A stretch of DNA of 64,000 bases from positions 1 through 64,000 of the forward strand of contig NZ_FOLG01000009.1 in the NCBI RefSeq assembly GCF_900112335.1, given 5' to 3'. Made by a program: the position numbers and the translations under genes. Origin of the DNA: Tropicimonas isoalkanivorans. GTDB taxonomy: Bacteria; Pseudomonadota; Alphaproteobacteria; Rhodobacterales; Rhodobacteraceae. Below, in pieces: positions 53,494-61,798 of this stretch (its first letter is position 1; every line of letters starts with the position of its first letter). The notes under the pieces are model-generated. The model was not told where the DNA came from. It worked only from the letters and a program-made list of their open reading frames with translations, and searched no databases.

Positions 53494-53549
53494 CATCGGC
53501 CCCACGCGCGCGGGGATATTCGGGGAAGAGTGGCCAACTTGGCCACTCT
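53494..53549. repeat. Isolated fifth CRISPR-like repeat plus 23-bp palindrome B
   Basis: CATCGGCCCCACGCGCGCGG at 53494 is followed by a perfect palindrome with 11-bp arms and one central base (53527-53549, core AGTGGCCAACTTGGCCACT). The same repeat-then-palindrome order occurs at 52885-52937. It lies between the 90-residue gene and the gp10-like gene stop and might also act as a terminator. Confidence 0.75.
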
Positions 53550-53581
53550 CTTGCCGTGTGCTGGCAGCATCTTTCTCAGCC

Positions 53582-54007
53582 TCAAGCCTTCTTCATGCCA
53601 CGCTTCACGGCTCGCGTGATACGGCTGCGAATGCGCCGCTTGTTCGCCCGGTAAGCCGGGTAGAAAAACGGCTGTGCTGTGATGCGGCCGACACCCTTGC
53701 CGGTCTTCTGAAACCGCGGTGACGTACCAAACTCGAACCACGCCGCCGCAAAGTCATCGCCCCGGGCGTAGATGGTGGCGCCGATCTTGTCGTGCTCGCG
53801 CCCGGCCACACGCCCGATACTGATTGCCCCCTTTGGGGCTTTTCCCCACGTCCATCCGATCTCAATATCGCCCGGCAGCGGGTTCAGAACCCGCATGTCC
53901 CGAACGACTTCTTCTGCCGATGCCTCTATCGCAGCGGTAACTTCCATGCGCACCTTCGCCGGAATATCTCGCATGCGTTTCCGGAACGCAGCAACGCCCT
54001 TGACCAT
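53582..54007 (-). CDS. HK97 gp10-like phage protein
   Basis: A 141-residue protein of the gp10/head-tail joining group: helical N-terminus (MVKGVAAFRKRMRDIPAKVR), then WFEFGTSPRFQKT and AQPFFYPAYRANK, the typical tail of the family where W-x-E-F-G-T and QPFF motifs occur. By family knowledge it links head and tail or terminates the tail tube. ATG 54007 lies seven bases after the tape-measure stop. Confidence 0.8.
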   Translation of the reverse strand: MVKGVAAFRKRMRDIPAKVRMEVTAAIEASAEEVVRDMRVLNPLPGDIEIGWTWGKAPKGAISIGRVAGREHDKIGATIYARGDDFAAAWFEFGTSPRFQKTGKGVGRITAQPFFYPAYRANKRRIRSRITRAVKRGMKKA

Positions 54008-54014
54008 GGTTCGC

Positions 54015-56321
54015 CTACCCGATCCTCCGGGGGTCTTTCTTGATGCGACCGACGCTACGCGGGAGCTGATTGCGGTCGTACTGACCGAGGCCACGAACCA
54101 CGCCGCTCTCGACCATGCTTTCGATCTCCCGGTTGACCCGTGCTCCGTTCACTGTGACATTGATATTCATATCCCCGCCAGCGCCGCTCTGACGGCGCGT
54201 GTGATCGATAACCGTCTCGTTTGGGTGCAGGAGAGCCGGGAACCCGCCCTTGCCGTCCAGGCCCCCTGTCCGTGAACCTGAGCCTGTGTAGCCGCCGCCG
54301 TCGAAGGACAGCATCTTGCCCAGCATCGCGACGGGATTGTTGCCGCCGCCCATCCCGGACACGCCGAGGAAGGCCTGCATCATCTGGACGCGGGCAATCT
54401 CCATCAAGAGTTCCCCGACCGCCTCTTTCGCCGACTTCGAGCCGTCGATGACACCCATGAAAATGTCCGACAACGCGCCCACCCCGCGTTCTGCGGCCGC
54501 TTCAATCTCATTCAGCTTTCCCGCCGCTTCCTCCGCCGACGTCCCGGCCGTCACGTAGGCTTGCGCGAGCCGGTTGATTTCGGCTTCCAACTCCGGGGTG
54601 ATCTCCTTCCCGGCCTTCTGCGCCGCGTGCAGGAGGTCCGCCTTGGTGCGGGCGAGGTCGATAGCCGCCGCATAGTTGCCGCCGCTCACCGCGACCGCCG
54701 CCAGTGCAGCCGCCTCGGCATTTAGGGCCGCAGTCTTGTCCCGGATAGCCTCCGCCTCACGCGCATAATCGTCGGCACGAGAACGGCCACCACCGCCACC
54801 CTTGCCACCACCGCCGCGAGACTTGGGCGCATCGGGCACCCCGAAGCTGGCATCGACGCTCGGTCGTTGTGGACGAATGGAGGATTCGGGAGCGAACTCG
54901 CCCGGACGGATCTCCACGGGAATGCCGCGTCCACGTCCATTCTGCGGCCCCACAGGCAGGGATGCGCCCATACCCGCAGCCTCCCGGATCGCACTACCAA
55001 GCGCCGCCGCCACGGTCAGAACCTGACCGATCACGCTGCCGAGTGCCTGCACCTGCGAGATTGCGTTTGTGAAGTCCACCTTATCGGCTTCGTCCAGCGC
55101 CTCGAAGGCACCCAGGGCGTTGGTCTGAACCACGCCAAGTTCCTCGGCGAAGGCGTCGGCCTCTATCGTTCCACCTGCGAACTCACCGGCAAGGCGGCGC
55201 ATCTCCATGGCGCTCGCCGACAGGGTTTGAGCCACATCCGCATAGCCCCACGCGCGGGCGAGGTTGGCGGATTGCTCCAGCGCCGCTGCCGTCTGGTTCG
55301 CCTCGTCTCCAAGGCCGGCAAACTGCTTGCGAAGCTCCGAGATGTCCGTCGCGGCCCCATCCACAACGTCGCGGTTGGCGTTGAGGGAATCATACAGGTC
55401 ATCGCCCAACACGGCCCGCCCCTGCGCCTCGGACGGGAACAGTCGGTCCAGCTTTGCGCGCAAATCGGTGGCCTCGGTTGCGATACCCGCGAAGGCGACG
55501 GCCGCTCTCTTGCCGAAGTTCCCGACCGTCACGGAAAGCTCGTTGAACTTGCGGTCGAGTTCGGCGGCACGAGCGATCATCTCGTCATCCATTACCGCGC
55601 CGACCTCATGCGCGCGCTTAAGGGTCCGTCTCAAACCCTCGTTGCTCCGGTCCATCAACTCAACGAAGCGTTCGCCGGCACTGCCACCGAACACCTCGTC
55701 GGCAATTCTAATCCGCGCGGCCCGGTCCATCTCTGACATGCGGTTAATAATTTCAAGCATCAGTTCGGAGGGATCTTCCAGCCCCCGCTTGAGCCTGTCC
55801 GCTCCAAGGCTCAGACGCTTGAACGCCTCCGCCGCCGGACCGCCGCCGGTCACGATGAATTCGTCCGCCCGGAGGTTCAATTCCTTGAATCCGTCGATAA
55901 GCTGGTCAACGCCAATCCGGTTTTGCTCGGCGACAAATCTCCATTCCTGAAACGCCTGCGCCGAAAGCCCGGATCGTTCGGCTTCGTCCCCGATCGATGC
56001 AATGGACTTGACGGTCGCGGCAACGTCCGTGGAGATCTTCGCCAGCGCCGCGGTCGCCGCCCCTGCGATGAACCCGCCGGCCATGGACTTCCCGACAGCC
56101 GAAATGCTGGCATACATGCTCTGCAATTGGCTATTGACGCTTTGCAAACCTCCGGTTGCCGACCGCGACATGCCGTCAAACGAGCGGGCGATACCCTTGT
56201 TCGACCTGGCAAATGCCTCTTGAGCCTTCTTGGAGGCCTTCAGGGTCCTGGCCTCAATGAGTGCGAGTTGCTTCAGGTAACGTCGCTCGCTTAGCGAGAC
56301 TTCAACCTCTAGGTCGTCCAT
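54015..56321 (-). CDS. Phage tail tape measure protein
   Basis: A 768-residue protein that sets tail length and travels with DNA in tailed phages. Visible: a helical start (LEVEVSLSERRYLKQLALIE), a hydrophobic transmembrane-like stretch (GKSMAGGFIAGAATAALAKI), long alanine- and glutamate-rich coiled segments, a glycine linker ([16 protein letters not shown]) and a final domain with DGGGYTGSGSRTGGLDGKGG, the usual C-terminal motif. ATG 56321 is chosen; the frame extends 42 bases more without a ribosome site. Tail genes that normally flank it are missing. Confidence 0.87.
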   Translation of the reverse strand: MDDLEVEVSLSERRYLKQLALIEARTLKASKKAQEAFARSNKGIARSFDGMSRSATGGLQSVNSQLQSMYASISAVGKSMAGGFIAGAATAALAKISTDVAATVKSIASIGDEAERSGLSAQAFQEWRFVAEQNRIGVDQLIDGFKELNLRADEFIVTGGGPAAEAFKRLSLGADRLKRGLEDPSELMLEIINRMSEMDRAARIRIADEVFGGSAGERFVELMDRSNEGLRRTLKRAHEVGAVMDDEMIARAAELDRKFNELSVTVGNFGKRAAVAFAGIATEATDLRAKLDRLFPSEAQGRAVLGDDLYDSLNANRDVVDGAATDISELRKQFAGLGDEANQTAAALEQSANLARAWGYADVAQTLSASAMEMRRLAGEFAGGTIEADAFAEELGVVQTNALGAFEALDEADKVDFTNAISQVQALGSVIGQVLTVAAALGSAIREAAGMGASLPVGPQNGRGRGIPVEIRPGEFAPESSIRPQRPSVDASFGVPDAPKSRGGGGKGGGGGRSRADDYAREAEAIRDKTAALNAEAAALAAVAVSGGNYAAAIDLARTKADLLHAAQKAGKEITPELEAEINRLAQAYVTAGTSAEEAAGKLNEIEAAAERGVGALSDIFMGVIDGSKSAKEAVGELLMEIARVQMMQAFLGVSGMGGGNNPVAMLGKMLSFDGGGYTGSGSRTGGLDGKGGFPALLHPNETVIDHTRRQSGAGGDMNINVTVNGARVNREIESMVESGVVRGLGQYDRNQLPRSVGRIKKDPRRIG

Positions 56322-56525
56322 TTTTCGCGTGTCTCCAACTCTGCTGAGCCAACCCGAACCCACACCCCCCTTTTCCCCGAACTAATATTGCGAATGAAGG
56401 GGGGCGGCGGGTTAGGTACTATGGCGCCCCATCCCTTTTTATCGGGGGGGGCAACGAGGCTGCGTCTTCCCCGTTGCCCCGGCCGGGCCGCCCATACCCC
56501 TTGGAGCACCCGGCCTTCGTGGTCA
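56322..56525. other. Gap between capsid and tape-measure genes
   Basis: About 200 bp with G and C homopolymer runs (for example eight C in a row on the minus strand around 56443). No supported gene; normally head-completion and tail genes would lie here, so it is a likely deletion junction. Confidence 0.5.
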
Positions 56526-57716
56526 TTATTCCACGATTTCCATCAGGCGCATGGCCTTGGTATCGGTCACGTGGCCAGCGAGGCGGCGGAACATGTAGAG
56601 CTTGATCCAGCCCGGCTTGGTGATCTCGTCCCGTACCACGTACAACCCTTGCAGGTCCGCAATGATGTAGGCGCGCTTGATGTCGCCGAACGCAATGGGG
56701 GTCTGTCCGTTCACAGTGTCGGGCATCTCCTCCACGATAGCGACAGGGTAGCCAAGCAGTGTAGCAGGCTGCCCCTGCACGAGGCTATCGGTCCACAGGT
56801 AGCGCCCGTCAGAGTCCTTCATCTTCCTAATTGTGCCGGCGGTTGCCGAGTTCATCAACCATGTGCCGTTGCGCCGGTAGCTGGCGGCGAGGTCATAGAC
56901 CATATTCACCAGATTATCCGCCATGGAGATCGCGGGGCCGGACGCAAGCGCCTTGAAGGTGCCGAATGCGCGGGTGTCATCGTCGTCGTAGGCGAACGGC
57001 GCGTTCAAAAGCCCGTAGGGTTCTTTCGTGCCGGTACCGTTGATGAACTTCTCGCCTTCGGAGCGGGCAAATTCTTCGATGATGTTCTGCTGCAACCACT
57101 GCTCCGAACGCCCGTCGAAAAGGTCGCGGGCCGCCCATTGGGTGATCTCCGCGTAGGCGTAATGCTCGAACATTGTGGGTTCGATCTTCGCCAACTCCGG
57201 CGTCTCGGTCTGGTTGCGCGTGTCGATTTCCTCGCCCCATGCGCTTGTGGCGCCTTTGATGTTCACCAAGTGCCGAAACTGGGGGCTGGATACCGTGACC
57301 CGCTGCGCCAGGGAGCGCAGAGGGTTGATCTCCACCAACTGGTCCTGAACCCACGAGCCGATTTCCAACGGCAGCGCGTGACGGCCCTCGTTGCCGGGGA
57401 GCTGCTCGTTGATGCCCTTCGTCTCCATAGGGGTCCCCTTGGACACGAAGGCGGCGAACTGCTTGAATTCCTCCCGCGGCGCGCTGTGGGCGGTCGGTTG
57501 GCCCCCCAAGCGTTCGGTCTTCTTCTGAATCAGGTCCAGGCCCTTGCCGAGGTTCTCCACGTCAGTAGCCCCCTTGTCGGTTTTCTGCTCGATGCCGGCG
57601 AGGCGCTCGGAAAGGCCCTCCACGGTCGTTTTCAGTTCGGTGACAACGCCAGCCGCTTGCTTCATTTCGGTAACGGCTGCGCCAAGTTCCGCGGCGTATT
57701 CGGTTTCGGTGGTCAT
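56526..57716 (-). CDS. HK97-fold major capsid protein
   Basis: A 396-residue capsid protein. The N-terminal 100 residues are a coiled-coil delta/scaffold domain (ELKTTVEGLSERLAGIEQKT), followed by the HK97 fold: PLRSLAQRVTVSSPQFRHLV, EHYAYAEITQWAARDLFDGR, SEGEKFINGTGTKEPYGLLN, GTWLMNSATAGTIRKMKD and LGYPVAIVEEMPD. ATG 57716 is used because GAGG lies seven bases before it; an ATG two codons earlier is too close. It starts three bases from the protease stop. Confidence 0.93.
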   Translation of the reverse strand: MTTETEYAAELGAAVTEMKQAAGVVTELKTTVEGLSERLAGIEQKTDKGATDVENLGKGLDLIQKKTERLGGQPTAHSAPREEFKQFAAFVSKGTPMETKGINEQLPGNEGRHALPLEIGSWVQDQLVEINPLRSLAQRVTVSSPQFRHLVNIKGATSAWGEEIDTRNQTETPELAKIEPTMFEHYAYAEITQWAARDLFDGRSEQWLQQNIIEEFARSEGEKFINGTGTKEPYGLLNAPFAYDDDDTRAFGTFKALASGPAISMADNLVNMVYDLAASYRRNGTWLMNSATAGTIRKMKDSDGRYLWTDSLVQGQPATLLGYPVAIVEEMPDTVNGQTPIAFGDIKRAYIIADLQGLYVVRDEITKPGWIKLYMFRRLAGHVTDTKAMRLMEIVE

Positions 57717-57718
57717 GC

Positions 57719-58360
57719 TCATGCCTCGATGATTGCCCTTGCCGCGGCTCTCAGGCCGCGAAGGTGAGTTGTGATTGAGTTCTCTTGGGATTCCCCCGCC
57801 AAGGCCGGCCAACCGCCCCTGGTGACGCGCTCCGCGGCTGTCTTGGACAATCCAAGGCTGCGAAGGGCAGATTTGAGTTCACCCGCGCTGGTGAAGCTCT
57901 TTACTTCGGTGACACGAGCAACGGGTGACGCGGGAACGGCCACAAAGCTGATTTCCATCAACTCGACGGATTTCAGGAGCCGCCCGCCCTTGGGGAGCCG
58001 CTGGTAGCCGCCGTTCGGTACGCGATAGCCTATAGACAAGCCTGTGACGTCACCGGCTTTAAGGTGCTCGAACGCCTCCCGGCCGCTGGCCGTGCTGAGG
58101 TTCAGGCGGCCCTCGACCTCAAGACCGGCGTCTGTCTCCTGCAAGCTCGTCCACTTGCCGACAGGGGCGGACTGGTCGTGCGCCCATAGCATGACGATAT
58201 GCTCCGGGGCCTTGAGGCTCTTGGTGAAGGCGCCCGGCTGAACTATGTCGCCCTGCCGGTCGGGCTCGCCGTAGAAGGGCGATGCGAGCCCTTTGACGGT
58301 TCCCTGTTCCCGCTGCTCGAGGAACTTCACTTCGATGCGTTGATGGAGAAGGTCAGTCAT
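57719..58360 (-). CDS. HK97-family prohead protease
   Basis: A 213-residue serine protease that trims the capsid delta domain. FLEQREQGTVKGLASPFYGE, then DIVQPGAFTKSL, VMLWAHDQSAPVGKW with the active-site histidine, and VTGLSIGYRVPNGG with the serine, followed by LMEISFVAVPASPVARV. ATG 58360 is chosen by family N-terminus. It is directly upstream of the capsid gene, the usual pairing. Confidence 0.92.
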   Translation of the reverse strand: MTDLLHQRIEVKFLEQREQGTVKGLASPFYGEPDRQGDIVQPGAFTKSLKAPEHIVMLWAHDQSAPVGKWTSLQETDAGLEVEGRLNLSTASGREAFEHLKAGDVTGLSIGYRVPNGGYQRLPKGGRLLKSVELMEISFVAVPASPVARVTEVKSFTSAGELKSALRSLGLSKTAAERVTRGGWPALAGESQENSITTHLRGLRAAARAIIEA

Positions 58361-58509
58361 GACACCCCCGATGGATTGCAAAACGCTGGCCAGGCACTCG
58401 CCTGTTCCGTTCGACATCCGCCCCGGCAATCGCCGGTAGAGGTGTTCCGCATCCGGGCAGTCGCCCGTGGTGCGGTACCAGAATACCCCATTGCGAGATC
58501 GTGTGCAAG

Positions 58510-58761
58510 TCAGGAAAGGTGCTTTGCATCGCCCCGTTCCATCTGCGCCCGCAGCAGCGGGATTTGTTTGCTGGCGATGTCCAGAACTGTCGCGTCGTCG
58601 TGGTGCTCCAGCAACGCCACGAGGCCCAGCGGGAACAGCGCATGCGCCAGCGTCAGGCTATCGGCTCCTGACTGGACGCCTTCGTTGAACAGCCGGAAGA
58701 CCAGCCCCTGCATGCGGTCGTAGTCTTTCTGGTTCAGCGGAATGGGTCTCTGCTCGTTCAT
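58510..58761 (-). CDS. Small phage-type hypothetical protein
   Basis: An 83-residue helical protein, MNEQRPIPLNQKDYDRMQGL then LTLAHALFPLGLVALLEHHD. ATG 58761 has GGAGAGA in front; an in-frame ATG at 58782 has none. No family recognised. It takes the place where a portal or terminase gene would be expected upstream of the protease. Confidence 0.6.
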   Translation of the reverse strand: MNEQRPIPLNQKDYDRMQGLVFRLFNEGVQSGADSLTLAHALFPLGLVALLEHHDDATVLDIASKQIPLLRAQMERGDAKHLS

Positions 58762-59184
58762 GTCGGTCTCTCCGTTTTTCATCTCTGTTCGGCGGGCGCA
58801 CTACCGCCACCCGCTACTGTCCCCCGCTTGCAGGAACAGTTCCTTCGCTTCCCGTCTCGTATCCACGCGATGCCCGGTATCGTGGGCCAGCCGCTGTCCC
58901 GCAGGCTTTACTCCTGCCCCGCCCCTGGTGAGCGGTCCCCGATCTGTCACCGCGCTTTCTCTGCACGTCACCAGCCGGTGGGTTCCTTGGTCGCGTATCT
59001 GACAGGGCCTAGAAGGAGCCGGTTCCCTGTCGGGTCGGGTGAGTACCCCGAGACGTATCCGCCTTTGGCACGGGAAGGCGGCAAACCGTGGCAGGTCTCT
59101 TTGATCCATCGCACGTTGGCGAAGGTGACGGCGAAGACCCGCATAAACCGTGGTTCGCGCCCCGCCCGAAAGCGGGGCAGCGGG
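58762..59184. other. About 420 bp with no convincing gene
   Basis: Frames in this stretch are arginine-rich and lack family motifs, so none is called. It separates the two leftward gene groups of the element and may hold the promoter of the protease-capsid group. Confidence 0.5.
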
Positions 59185-59397
59185 TCATTCGATCACCTGG
59201 AAGTCGTCCTCCCCTGTGTTGGTGAACAGTTCGGAGACCATGCGCTGCATGAGATCCCGCTGCTTCGGTGAGGGGCGCCAGTTGCGGCGCCGGGACTGCG
59301 AAGCGATGCTTCTGGCGAAGTCGGCCGGCCAGCCTTTCGAGGCCGTCCTGACGACTGCGGGCCAGTGGAACAGGAGTTCTTCGACGGGACGGGTCAT
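59185..59397 (-). CDS. Small phage-type hypothetical protein
   Basis: A 70-residue basic protein (MTRPVEELLFHWPAVVRTAS, then RRRNWRPSPKQRDLMQRMVS). The start overlaps the upstream stop as ATGA. The W-R-P-S-P-K-Q segment followed by a helix resembles small DNA-related phage proteins; function unknown. Confidence 0.65.
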   Translation of the reverse strand: MTRPVEELLFHWPAVVRTASKGWPADFARSIASQSRRRNWRPSPKQRDLMQRMVSELFTNTGEDDFQVIE

Positions 59398-59600
59398 TGG
59401 GCGGCCCTCCCGATGTCAGGAAAAGCCACGACGTGAGCCGGCTCGCCAAATGAATAGCCGCTCTTGTTGCAGAAGCGCGTAGCGTCTTCCAAGGCTTCGT
59501 CGAAGGTCTCCGCCAGGGAAACGGTGAATGGCTCCGGGTCATAGCCCGTCACGAGCCACAGGCCGTCGCCATTGGGAAGAACCCGAACTGTGTAGCTCAT
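59394..59600 (-). CDS. Small phage-type hypothetical protein
   Basis: A 68-residue protein, MSYTVRVLPNGDGLWLVTGY with EPFTVSLAETFDEALEDATR. Beta-rich then helical. Overlaps both neighbours by four bases, so it belongs to a coupled three-gene unit. Confidence 0.65.
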   Translation of the reverse strand: MSYTVRVLPNGDGLWLVTGYDPEPFTVSLAETFDEALEDATRFCNKSGYSFGEPAHVVAFPDIGRAAQ

Positions 59601-59818
59601 GCCGCGCCCTCCCCGCAGAAGTGGCGCAGCACGCCGTCGAACTCTCGGTCGGTCAGGCTGTCCAGGATCGCCGTTGCAAGGATCGCCCGGTCCTCAGGGT
59701 CCAGCCGGTGCCGGAAGACGAACGCCGCGGCTTGGGCGCCGAAGTCGTTACGGAGAGTCAGGGCATAGCCAACGATCCGAGCCGCCGCCTTGTGGGCCGG
59801 ATCGGCGCACGTGGACAT
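59597..59818 (-). CDS. Small phage-type hypothetical protein
   Basis: A 73-residue helical protein (MSTCADPAHKAAARIVGYAL). First gene of the leftward three-gene unit beside attR. No family recognised. Confidence 0.6.
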   Translation of the reverse strand: MSTCADPAHKAAARIVGYALTLRNDFGAQAAAFVFRHRLDPEDRAILATAILDSLTDREFDGVLRHFCGEGAA

Positions 59819-59990
59819 TGCGGAGCGGCGCCGTTTCGGGCTATTGTGGGCGCGAAGCTGGGAGGCTTCATTTGTGATATCGGCCCCGGTTGCGCCCGCC
59901 AGCGCACCGGGGTTCTCGTTTGCCGAGTCGGCGCCCGCTACGATCTTTTTACGATCTTCGCGGACTATGTTGCTGGAAGTAAACGGAACC

Positions 59991-60012
59991 CGAGTCCTCT
60001 CCTGGGCACCAT
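59991..60012. repeat. Right attachment repeat (attR), 22 bp
   Basis: Exact copy of the tRNA-Leu 3' end at 49596-49617, ending GGGCACCAT. No tRNA body precedes it, as expected for the duplicate end left by integration. Confidence 0.93.
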
Positions 60013-60411
60013 CCCATCATGTATCCCATTGGTTTCGGTCCAGCTTTTTCCAAAACGCTTGGAGCCGTTGACCATGTCGAAGGCCAATTCGCCTACGTTC
60101 ACCTTCGTGCAGATTGGCGTGCACTAGGGTCGTCGTTTGCCGTTGGATTGCAGGTCGCACTATACCTCATCTCGGATCCCAGACACCCTGCGCACCGGGT
60201 CATCCCGTATTGCGGATCCTCGGCCAGCATGGCCGCTGTTCAGCTGGACGAATAGCTGTGCCATCTGCGGTCGAGAAACGTCGATCTTTGGGAGATCTCC
60301 GCTAACCATCTCGTAGATCACGTCGGGTATGCCACCGAAGTCTGGCGCATCCTACGTCGTCCGGATGTACGCGTGGAGTCGCATCGGTCACTTAATATGC
60401 AAAGCAATACC

Positions 60412-60438
60412 GCCGTGGCCCCTCCGAAGGGCCACGGC
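60412..60438 (-). terminator. Probable terminator of argG
   Basis: GCCGTGGCCC (60412-60421) pairs perfectly with GGGCCACGGC (60429-60438), 25 bp after the argG stop in its direction. The following minus-strand sequence GGTATTGCTTTGC is moderately U-rich. Confidence 0.7.
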
Positions 60439-60462
60439 GATCTTTCTACGATACCCGCCGGA

Positions 60463-61689
60463 TCAACCCTCGAACTTGCGGTTGCGAGTGGCGAGCAGTT
60501 TCAGGCGCAGGCCGTTGAGCTGGATGAACCCTTGCGCGTCGGACTGGTCGTAAGCTCCCATGTCCTCCTCGAAGGTCACCTGCGCCTCAGAGTAAAGCGA
60601 GTGCTCCGACCAGCGGGCGACGGTGCGGGCGGAACCCTTGTAGAGCTTGATCCGAACGGTGCCGGTCACGTGTTGCTGGCTGTGGTCGATGGCGGCCTGC
60701 AGCATCTCGCGCTCCGGGCTAAACCAGAAGCCGTTGTAGATGAGTTCCGCATAGCGCGGCATCAACTCGTCCTTCAGGTGCATCGCGCCGCGGTCGAGGG
60801 TGATCGATTCGATGCCGCGGTGAGCCTCCAGAAGGATGGTGCCGCCGGGGGTTTCGTAGATTCCGCGGGATTTCATACCCACGAACCGGTTTTCCACCAG
60901 GTCGAGCCGGCCGACCCCGTGCTTTCCGCCGAGGTCATTCAGGCGGGCCAACAGGGTCGCGGGGCTCATCGGCTCGCCGTCGATCGCCACCGGGTCGCCC
61001 TTCTCGAAGGCGATCTCGATGAACTCCGGCGCATCCGGCGCATCCTCCGGGTTCACCGTGCGCTGGTAGACGTAATCGGGCGCCTCTTCGGCGGGATCCT
61101 CGAGAACCCGGCCCTCCGACGAGGTATGGAGCAGGTTCGCATCGACCGAGAACGGCGCCTCGCCTCGCTTGTTCTTGGCAATGGGGATCTGGTGCGCCTC
61201 GGCGAACTCCAGCAGCCGAGTCCGGCTGCCCAGGTCCCACTTCCGCCAAGGCGCGATCACCGTGATTTCGGGGTTCAGCGCATAGGCCGATAGCTCGAAC
61301 CGCACTTGGTCGTTACCCTTGCCGGTTGCCCCATGGGAAATGGCGTCCGCCCCAGTTTCGACGGCAATTTCGACCAGACGCTTGGAGATCAGCGGCCGGG
61401 CGATGGAGGTGCCCAGCAGATAGAGGCCCTCGTAAAGCGCATTGGCCCGGAACATGGGAAAGACGAAGTCGCGGACGAATTCCTCGCGAAGATCCTCGAT
61501 GAAGATGTTCTCGGGCTTGATCCCGAGCATCTCCGCCTTCTTCCGCGCGGGGTCCAGCTCCTCCCCCTGGCCGAGGTCGGCGGTGAAAGTGACGACTTCA
61601 CAGCCGTATTCGACCTGCAGCCACTTCAGGATGATCGAGGTATCGAGACCCCCGGAATAGGCAAGTACCACTTTCTTCGGCTGGGTCAT
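60463..61689 (-). CDS. argG: Argininosuccinate synthase
   Basis: ATP-dependent joining of citrulline and aspartate in arginine synthesis. The 408-residue protein begins [20 protein letters not shown], with the PP-loop SGGLDTS, and has [15 protein letters not shown], the citrulline-site [11 protein letters not shown] context, and [15 protein letters not shown]. Length matches the family. Just outside the phage-like element, divergent from ilvA. Confidence 0.97.
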   Translation of the reverse strand: MTQPKKVVLAYSGGLDTSIILKWLQVEYGCEVVTFTADLGQGEELDPARKKAEMLGIKPENIFIEDLREEFVRDFVFPMFRANALYEGLYLLGTSIARPLISKRLVEIAVETGADAISHGATGKGNDQVRFELSAYALNPEITVIAPWRKWDLGSRTRLLEFAEAHQIPIAKNKRGEAPFSVDANLLHTSSEGRVLEDPAEEAPDYVYQRTVNPEDAPDAPEFIEIAFEKGDPVAIDGEPMSPATLLARLNDLGGKHGVGRLDLVENRFVGMKSRGIYETPGGTILLEAHRGIESITLDRGAMHLKDELMPRYAELIYNGFWFSPEREMLQAAIDHSQQHVTGTVRIKLYKGSARTVARWSEHSLYSEAQVTFEEDMGAYDQSDAQGFIQLNGLRLKLLATRNRKFEG

Positions 61690-61798
61690 CGGTTGCTCCG
61701 TCCTTGGTCGTACGAGGCAGCCGTTTAGACGGGAAGGGCCAGCGCGACAAGGCGGATTAAGCTAGGCGAGGCTCGGCATCTTTGCTAACGCGCGAGCC

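Larger units (their letters stand above)
49596..60012. mobile_element. Satellite-like or deleted prophage integrated in tRNA-Leu(CAG)
   Basis: A 10.4-kb element bounded by exact 22-bp repeats. Integrase at the left end reads rightwards; nearly all other genes read leftwards. Contents are an excisionase-like gene, a small-gene operon, one rightward 90-residue gene inside a repeat-rich region, and a partial HK97 morphogenesis set. No terminase, portal, tail tube, baseplate, lysis or replication gene was recognised. Confidence 0.9.
59819..60462. other. Right end of the element and adjacent chromosome, no gene
   Basis: 59819-59990 is the inner right end of the element and probably carries the promoter of the leftward small genes. 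After attR (59991-60012) about 400 bp of chromosome have only short, motif-free frames. A hairpin at 60412-60438 ends the argG transcript. Confidence 0.55.

Noticed and set aside
56388-57767. Rightward frame antisense to the major capsid gene
   Set aside because: The capsid reading has clear HK97 motifs; the antisense product has none.
53582-58360. Gene transfer agent (RcGTA-like) cluster
   Set aside because: Rhodobacterales carry GTAs with HK97-type capsids, but here the genes lie between exact tRNA-Leu att repeats with an integrase, and the GTA gene order (terminase, portal, tail, GafA-type regulation) is missing.
58801-59542. Arginine-rich leftward frames of 102 and 177 codons in the phage-like element
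   Set aside because: Composition looks like an off-frame reading of GC-rich DNA, and the longer one overlaps three well-delimited small genes.
60019-60305. Short rightward frames just after attR
   Set aside because: No ribosome site, no motif and no conserved neighbour; probably non-coding chromosome beside the integration site.
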